This document shows positions 1 through 6,527 of a stretch of DNA of 10,142 nt, piece after piece; position 1 is the first letter of the stretch, and the number at the start of each line of letters is the position of its first letter. The notes beneath the pieces were generated by a model. The model was not told the DNA's origin. It ran no database searches and was given only the letters and a program-made list of their open reading frames with translations. Position numbers and translations under genes: made by a program. Source of the stretch: an uncultured Anaerovibrio sp. (GTDB lineage Bacteria; Bacillota; Negativicutes; Selenomonadales; Selenomonadaceae); the NCBI GenBank assembly GCA_934203205.1, contig CAKPYV010000053.1, positions 1-10,142 of the forward strand. The letters are read 5' to 3'.

Positions 1-170
1 GGCTTGTTTCATCCTTGCGTTGTAGTTCTGCTATCTTTAGGAGTTTCCAGCAGTTCGAGTAGTATTGGATAGATTTTGAGCATCTATCTCTACGCACATA
101 TTTCTATATGCGCTGACTAGCTTGGTCGCCTAACTCACGACTAAAGTCACGAGTATGTGACTCCCATTTA
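1..170 (-). mobile_element. Left end of a probable IStron (group I intron + IS605/TnpB-type element) inserted in trpE
   Basis: The trpE frame breaks exactly after GGATTTTGAT, that is after the pentamer TTGAT (175-171 on the minus strand). From the next base the sequence is no longer TrpE-like and turns into structured RNA. Known of the family: IStrons of Clostridium (CdISt1 and relatives) insert 3' of TTGAT and carry a group I intron at their 5' end with tnpA/tnpB-type genes downstream; splicing of the transcript removes them from the host mRNA. Seen here: the TTGAT junction, sense orientation relative to trpE, and group I-like core elements. Inferred: that tnpB/tnpA genes and the 3' splice site lie beyond base 1; none is visible. 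An insertion-free explanation such as an eroded trpE end does not account for the folded sequence. A group II intron is less likely because there is no GUGYG start. Confidence 0.66.
1..170 (-). ncRNA. 5' half of a group I self-splicing intron
   Basis: Elements in order on the minus strand. Candidate P1: exon UGAU (174-171) pairs with GUCA (161-158), with a U·G pair at the splice site as group I introns require; the loop is 170-162. A P2-type hairpin CTCGTGA/TCGTGAG follows, containing two G·U pairs that work only in minus-strand RNA. Next is a P2.1-type hairpin, GCGCATAT-AGAA-ATATGTGC. Then comes GATAGAT-(7 nt)-ATCTATC. Last is a P4/P5 core: AA (J3/4), CTGCT, GGAAACTCC (P5 with its loop), TAAAGAT, AGCAG, matching the P-element style AAUUGCnGGAAA of group I introns. 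P6 sequence begins at the window edge; P7, the guanosine site, P8 and P9 are not included. Subgroup and activity cannot be judged from this half. Confidence 0.62.
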
Positions 171-1478
171 ATCAAAATCCATATAGCCTACCGTGCCGGC
201 ATAAGGCCCCCGCTTTACTGGCTCCAACTCGTGAATAATCTCCATAGCTCTCAGCTTAGGGGCACCGCTGACCGTACCAGCAGGGAAGCAGGCCTTTAGC
301 ACATCCATAGGGGTATAGCCCTCCTTCAGCTTGCCCCGTACCTCGGAAACCATATGCATAACATGGGAGAACCTCTCCACCTGCTGCAGCTTAGTAACCT
401 CTACAGAGCCAGCCTCACTGATACGGCCAATATCGTTGCGAGCCAAGTCCACCAACATGGAATGCTCAGCACATTCCTTAACATCCTGCTTCAACTCTGC
501 CTCCAGGGTTGCATCCTCAGCCTCATTCTTTCCCCGACGGCGGGTGCCAGCAATAGGATAGGTATAAACATAGGAACCGGACACCTTAACCAGCATTTCC
601 GGGGAAGCTGCCACAAATTTCTTTTTGCCAAAATTTAGATAAAACATATAGGGAGAGGGATTGATCTGCCGTAGACGACGATAAAAATGAAAGGCTGGCT
701 TGGTTAATCTGGTGCGGAACTGACGAGAGGGCACCACTTGAAAAATATCCCCCGCATTAATATATGCCTTGCATTTGGCAATGGTCTTGGCCCATTCCTC
801 TGGCATTTCTCCATATTGAGCCATAAAATCCAGCTTGTCCTGCCGTGGTGGCACAGCATGATTGCCAGTACATACAGGCTGGTAGAGCTGGGCGGCCAAG
901 GCCTCCATTCTTTGCTCTACTCTAGCATAAATCTCATCAGGATTCTCCTCCTGCTTAACTTCTGCCAGATAAATCAGCTGAGAGGCGTTTTTTTCCTGAT
1001 CAAAAACCATGAGAATACGACAAATCATAAACTGGCCCAAAAGCTCCTCCTCAGCTATGTGCGTGCCTCGCACCCGGTCAAATACCGCCGAAGCTTCATA
1101 ATTGAAATAGCCTACCGCACCGCCATTGGCCAGAGGCAGCTGCTGATTCCCCAGCGCTGCCCGGAATTTCTGCATATACTGATTCATGGTTTCCACAGGA
1201 CTGCCATCCAGAGCCTTCATCAGCTCCTCTTCCTGAATCATCAAGCGATTCTTGTAAATCTGGAGATTGATAAATGGCTCTGCCCCAATAAAGGAAAACC
1301 GGCCAAATTTCTGATGGGCGTCTACAGATTCCAGCAGAAATCCCTTTTCCTCCCCTACCAGCTTGTAGTACATGGAAACCGGGGTATCCAAATCTGTATC
1401 TATCTGAGTGCTGACTGCTACCAGATTAGCAGTCTTAGCCAGCTTTTTAAAGTCTTCCCGTGTAGGAGTCAGCTTCAT
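168..1478 (-). CDS. trpE: Anthranilate synthase component I (TrpE), interrupted after codon 436
   Basis: TrpE converts chorismate plus ammonia (from TrpG) to anthranilate, the first committed step to tryptophan. The N-terminal domain shows the allosteric tryptophan-site signature LLES (48-51) followed by RFSF (60-63). The chorismate-binding domain has PIAGTRRRG, DLARNDIGR and PAGTVSGAPK (399-408). The protein ends ...AGTVGYMDFD then TAA. Family members continue with GNMD and roughly 50-60 more residues, including the AGxGxVxDSxPxxEYxE motif that supplies a Mg-binding glutamate, so this product alone should be inactive. The stop belongs to the inserted sequence: TAA is the first three bases after TTGAT. 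Treat 171-1478 as the 5' exon. The start ATG has GGGAGG upstream and lies 15 nt after trpA. trpE is the last visible gene of the operon, whereas it is usually the first. Confidence is high for identity; the interruption is seen directly. Confidence 0.93.
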   Translation of the reverse strand: MKLTPTREDFKKLAKTANLVAVSTQIDTDLDTPVSMYYKLVGEEKGFLLESVDAHQKFGRFSFIGAEPFINLQIYKNRLMIQEEELMKALDGSPVETMNQYMQKFRAALGNQQLPLANGGAVGYFNYEASAVFDRVRGTHIAEEELLGQFMICRILMVFDQEKNASQLIYLAEVKQEENPDEIYARVEQRMEALAAQLYQPVCTGNHAVPPRQDKLDFMAQYGEMPEEWAKTIAKCKAYINAGDIFQVVPSRQFRTRLTKPAFHFYRRLRQINPSPYMFYLNFGKKKFVAASPEMLVKVSGSYVYTYPIAGTRRRGKNEAEDATLEAELKQDVKECAEHSMLVDLARNDIGRISEAGSVEVTKLQQVERFSHVMHMVSEVRGKLKEGYTPMDVLKACFPAGTVSGAPKLRAMEIIHELEPVKRGPYAGTVGYMDFD

Positions 1479-1493
1479 ATCCTTTCCCTCCCT

Positions 1494-2288
1494 TTATTTG
1501 TGATAGCTATTATCCAAGGCCTGACGCATGGAGGCAATCAGCTTCATAGCCTCCTGGTCAGCCCCTTCCAAAATCTTTTTCACCACAGCAGAGCCTACAA
1601 TAACGGCATCTGCCTCTGCTGCTGCCTCCACGGCTGCCTCTGGGGTGCCAATGCCAAAGCCTACAGCACAAGGGGTGGCTGTCTGTTTCTTCACATGGCT
1701 GATAACCCTGTTAATAGAGCTGTAATCTATCTTCCGCACACCGGTAACACCGTTAATGGATATACAATAAATAAAGCCATCAGCAGTGGTACAGGTTTCC
1801 CCAATCCGCTGGTCTGTGGTGCCTGGGGTAACAAATTCCACCAAATGGAGGTCATTGTCACGGCAGGCCTTTTTCAGCTCCCCAGATTCCTCATGAGGCA
1901 CATCAGGAATAATAAAGCCATCCAGACCAGCTTCCTTGGCATCCTGAGCCAGCTTGGCAAAACCATAATTCAGCATGATGTTAATATAGCCCATACCCAC
2001 CAAAGGAATCTGGGACTTCTTGCGAATCTCCCTGACAATATCCAGCACACGGTGCAAATTCATGCCCTTTTGGATAGCATCATAGGAAGCCTTTTGAATC
2101 ACTGGGCCATCTGCCATAGGATCAGAAAAGGGAATGCCCAGCTCCACCATATCTGCCCCGGCTTTTTCTGCCTCCAACACCAGCTGTACAGTGGAATCTG
2201 CATCGGGAATACCTGCGGTTATATAGATAATCAGGCCCTTTTTGCCTGCCTTTTTCAATTCTGCAAATTTGTTTTCTACACCAGTCAT
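1494..2288 (-). CDS. trpA: Tryptophan synthase alpha subunit
   Basis: TrpA cleaves indole-3-glycerol phosphate to indole and glyceraldehyde-3-phosphate and passes indole through a tunnel to TrpB in the alpha2-beta2 complex. It is a complete TIM-barrel protein of 264 residues, normal for the family. With the start chosen here, the catalytic pair falls at Glu49 (VELGIPFSDP) and Asp60 (MADGP), the same numbers as in the Salmonella enzyme. Phosphate-site motifs GVTGVR and VGFGIGTPE are present. An upstream in-frame TTG (2294-2292) overlapping the trpB stop is possible, but lies only 2 nt from the GAGGAG ribosome site. The ATG at 2288 has 8 nt spacing and is preferred. The gene follows trpB by 2 nt, consistent with translational coupling. 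Confidence 0.97.
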   Translation of the reverse strand: MTGVENKFAELKKAGKKGLIIYITAGIPDADSTVQLVLEAEKAGADMVELGIPFSDPMADGPVIQKASYDAIQKGMNLHRVLDIVREIRKKSQIPLVGMGYINIMLNYGFAKLAQDAKEAGLDGFIIPDVPHEESGELKKACRDNDLHLVEFVTPGTTDQRIGETCTTADGFIYCISINGVTGVRKIDYSSINRVISHVKKQTATPCAVGFGIGTPEAAVEAAAEADAVIVGSAVVKKILEGADQEAMKLIASMRQALDNSYHK

Positions 2289-2290
2289 TT

Positions 2291-3490
2291 TCAAATCTCC
2301 TCTCCCAGTACCTTTGCTACCTGCTGTACATCCTTGTCACCACGGCCAGACAGGGTGACTACCACCACTTCCTCTGGCTTGGTAGAAGGCATAAGCTTTT
2401 CCAAATAAGCCAGAGCATGAGAGCTTTCCACAGCTGGAATAATGCCCTCTGTACGGCACAGAAGCTGGAAAGCATCCAGAGCTTCCTTGTCATTAATGCC
2501 TACGTATTCCACCACGCCCTGTTCATGGAACATGGAATGTTCTGGGCCTACACCGGGATAATCCAAACCGGCAGAAATGGAATAAACTTCTATAACCTGT
2601 CCATCTTCATCCTGAGCCAGATAACTATAGGCACCGTGCAGGACACCGGGACGACTGCTAGGGCTGGACAAGGTCTGGGCATTGTCTCCCATAGCAGGGC
2701 CACGGCCAGCAGCCTCTACCCCGAATTTTTTCACCTGGGCATCATCCTTAAACTCGTAGAAAGTGCCAATGGCATTGGAGCCGCCACCTACACAGGCTAT
2801 CATATAATCCAGTCGGCCACCGGTTTCCTGCTGAATCTGCTGGCGGATTTCCTGACCAATAACGGACTGAAAATCTCTTACCATAGTTGGATATGGATGA
2901 GGGCCTACAGCAGAGCCAATAATATAATGGGTATCATCAATGTGAGCAGCCCAGTAGCGGATAGCCTCGCTGGTGGCATCCTTCAAGGTACCGGTACCAG
3001 TGGTCACAGGCACCACCTCTGCTCCCAACAGCTTCATGCGGAATACATTCAGCTTCTGACGCTCAATATCTACAGCTCCCATAAATACCTTGCATTTCAT
3101 GCCAAAGAGGGCTGCCACCGTGGCGGTGGCCACACCATGCTGACCAGCACCGGTTTCGGCAATTACCTGCTTCTTGCCCATACGCTGTGCCAAAAGAGCC
3201 TGTCCCAAAGCATTGTTAATCTTGTGGGCGCCAGTGTGGAGCAAATCCTCCCGCTTGAGATAGATTTTGGCGCCACCATAGTGCTTGGTGAGCTTATCTG
3301 CATAATACAAAAGGGTAGGACGGCCTGCGTACTCCACATAGTATTTCCGCAAATCTGCCAGGAAATCTGGATCTCTTCTATATTTTTCATAGGCCTCCTC
3401 CAGCTGGTTCAGTACCGGCATCACGATTTCTGGTACATACTGTCCGCCAAATTTGCCAAATCTGCCCTTTTTATTCTCTACTGTCATCAT
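2291..3490 (-). CDS. trpB: Tryptophan synthase beta subunit
   Basis: TrpB is the PLP enzyme that condenses indole with serine to give tryptophan. At 399 residues it is full length and of the common TrpB1 type. Visible motifs are GRFGKFGGQYVPE near the N-terminus, the PLP lysine Lys90 in HTGAHKINN, the catalytic glutamate Glu112 in ETGAGQHG, the PLP-phosphate loop GGGSN (235-239), SISAGLDYPGVGPEH, and SGRGDKD (381-387), which contacts the pyridine nitrogen. Residues 265-281 (MGDNAQTLSSPSSRPG) look atypical: many homologues read TERHAATLSAGRPG, so this loop appears about two residues longer. Two adjacent ATG codons start the gene; GGAGG lies 5 nt before the first and 8 nt before the second, so either could be used. 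A 70-nt spacer separates it from trpC, the largest gap inside the operon. Confidence 0.97.
   Translation of the reverse strand: MMTVENKKGRFGKFGGQYVPEIVMPVLNQLEEAYEKYRRDPDFLADLRKYYVEYAGRPTLLYYADKLTKHYGGAKIYLKREDLLHTGAHKINNALGQALLAQRMGKKQVIAETGAGQHGVATATVAALFGMKCKVFMGAVDIERQKLNVFRMKLLGAEVVPVTTGTGTLKDATSEAIRYWAAHIDDTHYIIGSAVGPHPYPTMVRDFQSVIGQEIRQQIQQETGGRLDYMIACVGGGSNAIGTFYEFKDDAQVKKFGVEAAGRGPAMGDNAQTLSSPSSRPGVLHGAYSYLAQDEDGQVIEVYSISAGLDYPGVGPEHSMFHEQGVVEYVGINDKEALDAFQLLCRTEGIIPAVESSHALAYLEKLMPSTKPEEVVVVTLSGRGDKDVQQVAKVLGEEI
2297..2302 (-). promoter_or_regulatory. Ribosome binding site that decides the trpA start
   Basis: GAGGAG on the minus strand, inside the last codons of trpB, stands 8 nt before ATG 2288 but only 2 nt before the alternative TTG at 2294. 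Spacing favours the ATG and a 264-residue TrpA. Confidence 0.7.
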
Positions 3491-3560
3491 AATATCCTCC
3501 GTCTATTTTAAGTCTTACTTATGCTAAATTATTCTCTATCAGGTGGATGCTGGACGGCCT

Positions 3561-4337
3561 CTAAAGCTGAGCCATAGCCCTGGTCATGGCCTCCACATCA
3601 GGAGCTGTGGACAAGCCCTCTCCTACCAGTATTCCCTGCAAACCTGCTTCCCGAAGCATTTTGGCTTCCTCTAGGGTGTGAATACCGCTTTCGCTGATTA
3701 GTATCCGGCTTCTATCTGCCACTGGCAGCAAATCCAAGGTATTCTGAATGGTGGTTTGGAAGTATTTCAAATTCCGATTGTTGATACCAATAAATCTGGC
3801 AGGAGTTGCCAAGGCCTTAGCCATATCCTCCTCATCATGTACCTCCACCAAGGCATCCATGCCTAGGCTCCAGGCCAGCTGGAGATATTCATTTAGCTGA
3901 TGGGCGGTAAGGATTCTTGCTATAAGCAAAATAGCATCTGCCCCCAGCATCCGGGATTCGTATATCTGGTATTTATCTATAATAAATTCTTTTCTGAGAA
4001 CTGGAATAGATACCAACTGCTTTACCATAGGGATGTCCTCATTTCTGCCTAGAAAATGGGCATCTGTATGGACGGAAAGCATGGTAGCCCCGGCTTTTTC
4101 GTAAACTTGAGCCAACTCTGCCACCGTATGATGGTGGCCAAAATTTCCCTTGGAGGGGGATTGGAGCTTGCACTCGGCAATCAGCCCCCAGCCATTGGCC
4201 TTGAATCTATAATTCATAGGGAAGCAGCCTACATGGGCTTTGGCCAGCTTTTGCACCTGCTGTAGTGGTAGCTGCGCCTTGGCCTTGGCCACCACATCCT
4301 TTTTGACTTCTACTATTTCTGCCAATATATCTCTCAT
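3561..4337 (-). CDS. trpC: Indole-3-glycerol phosphate synthase
   Basis: TrpC closes the indole ring: CdRP to indole-3-glycerol phosphate, CO2 and water. It is a complete TIM barrel of 258 residues, not fused to TrpF. Catalytic residues are recognisable: Glu55 and Lys57 in AECKLQSPSKG, the general acid Lys116 in VLRKEF, the general base Glu165 in LVEVHDEED, Asn186 in GINNRNL and Glu216 in ISESGIHT. The start ATG overlaps the TGA stop of trpF by ATGA, which indicates coupled translation. It is placed after trpF here, whereas trpC usually precedes trpF. Identity is secure from the full motif set. Confidence 0.96.
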   Translation of the reverse strand: MRDILAEIVEVKKDVVAKAKAQLPLQQVQKLAKAHVGCFPMNYRFKANGWGLIAECKLQSPSKGNFGHHHTVAELAQVYEKAGATMLSVHTDAHFLGRNEDIPMVKQLVSIPVLRKEFIIDKYQIYESRMLGADAILLIARILTAHQLNEYLQLAWSLGMDALVEVHDEEDMAKALATPARFIGINNRNLKYFQTTIQNTLDLLPVADRSRILISESGIHTLEEAKMLREAGLQGILVGEGLSTAPDVEAMTRAMAQL

Positions 4338-4960
4338 AGCTTACCTGCCTTTGTCAAAAATTCTCTAATCAATTCAGGACTTTTCTTTTTATTTACCTCT
4401 AAGGCACTGGATACATCCAAGCCATAGGGATGAAAAATTCTCTCTGCTTCCTGTATATTATCCTTGGTAATACCTCCGGCAATCAGGTATGGCTTCCTAA
4501 CCTGTTGGATGGATTCCGTCGCCTGTGTCCAGGCAAAGGCTATGCCGCTGCCCCCTTCGGTGTTCCTGCTGTAGCTGTCTACAAGCACCATATCTGCGGG
4601 ATAGCTGTTAGCCAGCTCTGTGGTAAAATCATCACCATAACGAAAGGCTTTGATAATGCCTATAGGGCTATGGGCTAACAGTTTTTTTAGCTCCTTACCG
4701 TATTCTACGGTTTCATGTCCGTGGAGCTGTACCATATCCAAATGGCATTCTCTGGCCAGCTCTGCCACCTGAGAGGCAGGCTCATCTACAAAACCCCCTA
4801 CCTTCTGGCATGGCTTCACCTGCTGGCAAATGGTCTTGACTGTGGCTGGCTCTGTGTACCGCCAGTATCTACTGCTCATAATAAAGCCCATCATATCGGC
4901 CCCTGCGGCCACAGCCTGGGCGGTGGCTATATCCCGGATACCGCATATTTTTATAATCAT
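4334..4960 (-). CDS. trpF: Phosphoribosylanthranilate isomerase
   Basis: TrpF carries out the Amadori rearrangement of N-(5'-phosphoribosyl)anthranilate to CdRP. It is a 208-residue monofunctional TIM barrel, typical in length. The catalytic pair is visible: general base Cys6 in IKICGI and general acid Asp128 in MVLVDSYS. QLHGHE (78-83), AGGITKDN and GLDVSSALE match the family; the last motif usually reads DVSSGVE, so a Gly is replaced by Ala next to the phosphate site. The family's GFVFxxxSxR loop appears as GFIMSSRYWRY. It overlaps trpD upstream and trpC downstream by ATGA at both ends, so the D-F-C block is translationally coupled. Confidence 0.96.
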   Translation of the reverse strand: MIIKICGIRDIATAQAVAAGADMMGFIMSSRYWRYTEPATVKTICQQVKPCQKVGGFVDEPASQVAELARECHLDMVQLHGHETVEYGKELKKLLAHSPIGIIKAFRYGDDFTTELANSYPADMVLVDSYSRNTEGGSGIAFAWTQATESIQQVRKPYLIAGGITKDNIQEAERIFHPYGLDVSSALEVNKKKSPELIREFLTKAGKL

Positions 4961-5976
4961 GCTCCCAGCTCCTGGGTTTCTGCCACCAGCTGCTGCAGCT
5001 TTTGCAGTGCCTTGCCGCTGTCAATCATCTCCTGAGCCAGCTGAATGCCTGCCTCAATTGATTCTGCCTTGTTGCCAGCATAAAGGGCCGCACCTGCATT
5101 GAGAAGAACAATATCCCGCTTGGGGCCCTGCTCCTGACCTTGGAGAATCCGCAGGGTGATTGCCGCATTTTCTGCTGGTGTACCACCTGCATAATCTGCC
5201 ATGGTGCCAGGCTGGAAGCCATAATCTGCTGGATTGATTTCGTAGGTATGAACCACCCCATCCTTTAGCTCGCTAACCTTGGTAGGGGCATTGGTGGAGA
5301 TTTCATCCATGCCATCCTCAGAGGCAATAACCAGGGCATGCTTCACACCGATTTCCTTTAGCACGCCAGCAATCAGCTCTGTAAGGTTTTTGTCGTAAAT
5401 TCCTACCATCTGGTAGTCAAGACCTGCTGGATTGATAATAGGCCCCAACAGATTGAATACTGTTCTGTAGCCCAGCTCCTGACGGGTTTTGGCTACGTAT
5501 TTCATGGCCTTGTTAAAGGCTGGTGCAAAGAGGAAGGCTACCCCAATATCATCAATGATTTTGCCAGCATTTTCGGGGGTAAGATTGTATCTAACTCCCA
5601 GCTCCCCTAGAACATCAGAGCTGCCGCTAGCACTGGATACTCCACGATTGCCATGCTTGGCTACGGTTACACCGCCGGCTGCCAGCACAAAGGCTGCGGT
5701 GGTGGAAATGTTGAAGGTGTTCTTGGTATCTCCACCAGTGCCACAGTTGCACATAACAGGCTTGCTGTGAGGTACATGGTCGGCATGACTTATCAGGGTT
5801 TTGGCAAAGCCTGCAATTTCGTCTACAGACTCCCCTTTCATTTTCAGGACAGATAGGAAGCTGGCCAGTTGACTGTCATTGGCCTGACCGGTAAGAATAA
5901 TGTCCATAGCCTCTCCGGCTTCCTGCTGAGTGAGATTCTGACCACTGATAATTTTTTCTATATACTGCTTCAACAT
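4957..5976 (-). CDS. trpD: Anthranilate phosphoribosyltransferase
   Basis: TrpD transfers phosphoribose from PRPP to anthranilate. The 339-residue chain is full length and carries no N-terminal TrpG amidotransferase fusion. Motifs: the PRPP loop GTGGD (79-83), NIST (89-92), KHGNRGVSSASGSSDVLGELG from 107, RxELGYRTVFNLLGPIINPA, and the metal-binding DEIST. It is the first gene of the operon. The ATG is preceded by AAAGGAAG with 7 nt spacing and lies 53 nt after the T-run of the second leader terminator, so its expression depends on both terminators being read through. Confidence 0.97.
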   Translation of the reverse strand: MLKQYIEKIISGQNLTQQEAGEAMDIILTGQANDSQLASFLSVLKMKGESVDEIAGFAKTLISHADHVPHSKPVMCNCGTGGDTKNTFNISTTAAFVLAAGGVTVAKHGNRGVSSASGSSDVLGELGVRYNLTPENAGKIIDDIGVAFLFAPAFNKAMKYVAKTRQELGYRTVFNLLGPIINPAGLDYQMVGIYDKNLTELIAGVLKEIGVKHALVIASEDGMDEISTNAPTKVSELKDGVVHTYEINPADYGFQPGTMADYAGGTPAENAAITLRILQGQEQGPKRDIVLLNAGAALYAGNKAESIEAGIQLAQEMIDSGKALQKLQQLVAETQELGA

Positions 5977-6029
5977 AAGGCATCTTCCTTTCTTCTTGCT
6001 GCTTGTTACCTTCTGGTTTTACTCAAAAT

Positions 6030-6112
6030 AAAAAACCATTTCACTCCATGTACAACCTACATTTGACTGTGTAGATTGTACATGGGGCGAAATGGTTCCG
6101 CTGTGCCACCCA
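6030..6112 (-). terminator. Second antiterminator/terminator module of the trp leader
   Basis: Antiterminator form (6112-6083): UGGG / 7-nt bulge UGGCACA / GCGGAA-CCA-UUUCGC / CCCA, a textbook T-box fold. Terminator form (6097-6030): AACCATTTC pairs with GAAATGGTT, and inside it CCATGTACAATCTACA pairs with a matching arm, giving about 25 pairs around an 8-nt loop, then a run of T. It is much stronger than the first terminator and is the last gate before trpD. Confidence 0.9.
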
Positions 6113-6143
6113 ATTTCAATATCTATCCAAGGGCTATATAAAC

Positions 6144-6191
6144 AAAAAACGAACATCCACCTCTAACGAGACGAAATGTTCGTGCCACTCG
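6144..6191 (-). terminator. First antiterminator/terminator module of the trp leader
   Basis: Antiterminator form (6191-6167): CGAG / bulge UGGCA / CGAA-CAU-UUCG / CUCG. Terminator form: CGAACAT...ATGTTCG (6182-6150), a stem of 13 or more pairs with one bulged U and loop GTTA, followed by six T (6149-6144). The two forms share bases and are mutually exclusive. The T-box here is degenerate: GAGUGGCACGAAC lacks the usual ACCGCG part, and the acceptor bulge is 5 nt rather than 7. Confidence 0.85.
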
Positions 6192-6300
6192 ATATAATAT
6201 CCTCTTGGTACGGGAGTTATCCTCCGATACCTCAGCTCTGTAACGGGAGCAACCGTTTCAGCCTACTTTCCACAAGGGATTTGGGTGAACCCTCCTGGGA

Positions 6301-6303
6301 CCA
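6301..6303 (-). promoter_or_regulatory. T-box specifier codon UGG (Trp)
   Basis: UGG lies in the context GAA-UGG-UCC on the 3' side of Stem I, where the specifier loop is expected (compare GAAAGGCAUUC in the glycine T-box). It matches the anticodon CCA of tRNA-Trp and the downstream trp genes. Confidence 0.82.
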
Positions 6304-6447
6304 TTCACTAAAACCTTACCACCGGTCATCACACCTACCCGCTTTCACGGCACCGGCTCGCTGAAGATAAGCAAAATCAGCTACTATTTCCCATTCAATG
6401 GTTTGAGTATTTGATTAGCAGGAGCTACGCTCCCTTTGATGTTCTAT

Positions 6448-6476
6448 ATAATACAACTAATTGTCCCGCCTGTCAA
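6448..6476 (-). promoter_or_regulatory. Sigma-A-type promoter of the trp operon
   Basis: TTGACA (6476-6471) and TATTAT (6453-6448) are separated by exactly 17 bp, giving a near-consensus housekeeping promoter. Transcription would start near 6441, just before the T-box leader. No operator-like palindrome is seen at the promoter, so control is probably at the leader RNA. Confidence 0.85.
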
Positions 6477-6508
6477 GACATTTTTTGAATTTTTCTTGCT
6501 AATGAGGG

Positions 6509-6527
6509 AAATTCTGATTTGCCGAAT
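6509..6527 (+). repeat. Left arm of 19-bp terminal inverted repeat
   Basis: AAATTCTGATTTGCCGAAT is the exact reverse complement of 7206-7224. A further G-C pair (6507/7226) lies beyond one mismatch. It defines the left boundary of the folded unit, about 33 bp from the -35 box of the trp promoter. Confidence 0.85.

Larger units (their letters stand above)
5977..6441 (-). promoter_or_regulatory. tRNA-Trp T-box leader with tandem antiterminator/terminator modules
   Basis: A T-box riboswitch reads the charging state of one tRNA: Stem I binds the anticodon, and the T-box bulge binds a free NCCA 3' end and favours an antiterminator. Seen here in order on the minus strand: a small 5' hairpin GGAGC-GTA-GCTCC (6433-6421), the AGTA/GA-type motif in the 5' arm of Stem I, a distal stem GCCGGT/ACCGGT (6357-6352 with 6326-6321), and a specifier in GAA-UGG-UCC (UGG = Trp codon, 6303-6301). 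Stem III is GGTA..GGAG/CTCC..TACC (6231-6207). Two T-box bulges with UGGC follow, at 6187-6184 and 6108-6105; UGGC fits the GCCA end expected for bacterial tRNA-Trp. Each is followed by its own terminator. The two modules are only about 32 nt apart, so the second has no Stem I of its own. The leader sits directly upstream of trpD. Confidence 0.93.

Noticed and set aside
1..170. Group II intron 5' end
   Set aside because: First considered because of an 8-nt match between exon GATTTTGA and TCAAAATC in a hairpin (possible EBS1/IBS1). There is no GUGYG start, the match is too close to the junction, and TTGAT plus the P4-P5 core fit a group I IStron better.
2289..2294. TTG start for trpA overlapping the trpB stop
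   Set aside because: It is only 2 nt from the Shine-Dalgarno sequence; the ATG 6 nt further on has normal spacing and gives standard Glu49/Asp60 numbering.
738..2408. A 556-codon open frame on the plus strand opposite trpE, trpA and trpB
   Set aside because: It lies antisense to three well-supported genes, spans their junctions, shows no recognisable domain and has a low-complexity Ile/His/Leu-rich composition typical of an antisense shadow.
2417..3511. A 364-codon open frame on the plus strand opposite trpB
   Set aside because: It mirrors trpB exactly, which has every catalytic motif; the antisense frame has no family features.
6391..6396. An earlier GAAUGG in the leader as the T-box specifier
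   Set aside because: It lies in the 5' arm of Stem I; the specifier is expected on the 3' side, after the distal loop, where GAA-UGG-UCC occurs.
5977..6441. Leader-peptide attenuator with a run of Trp codons
   Set aside because: No short open frame rich in UGG is present; the specifier, Stem III and T-box bulges identify a T-box instead.
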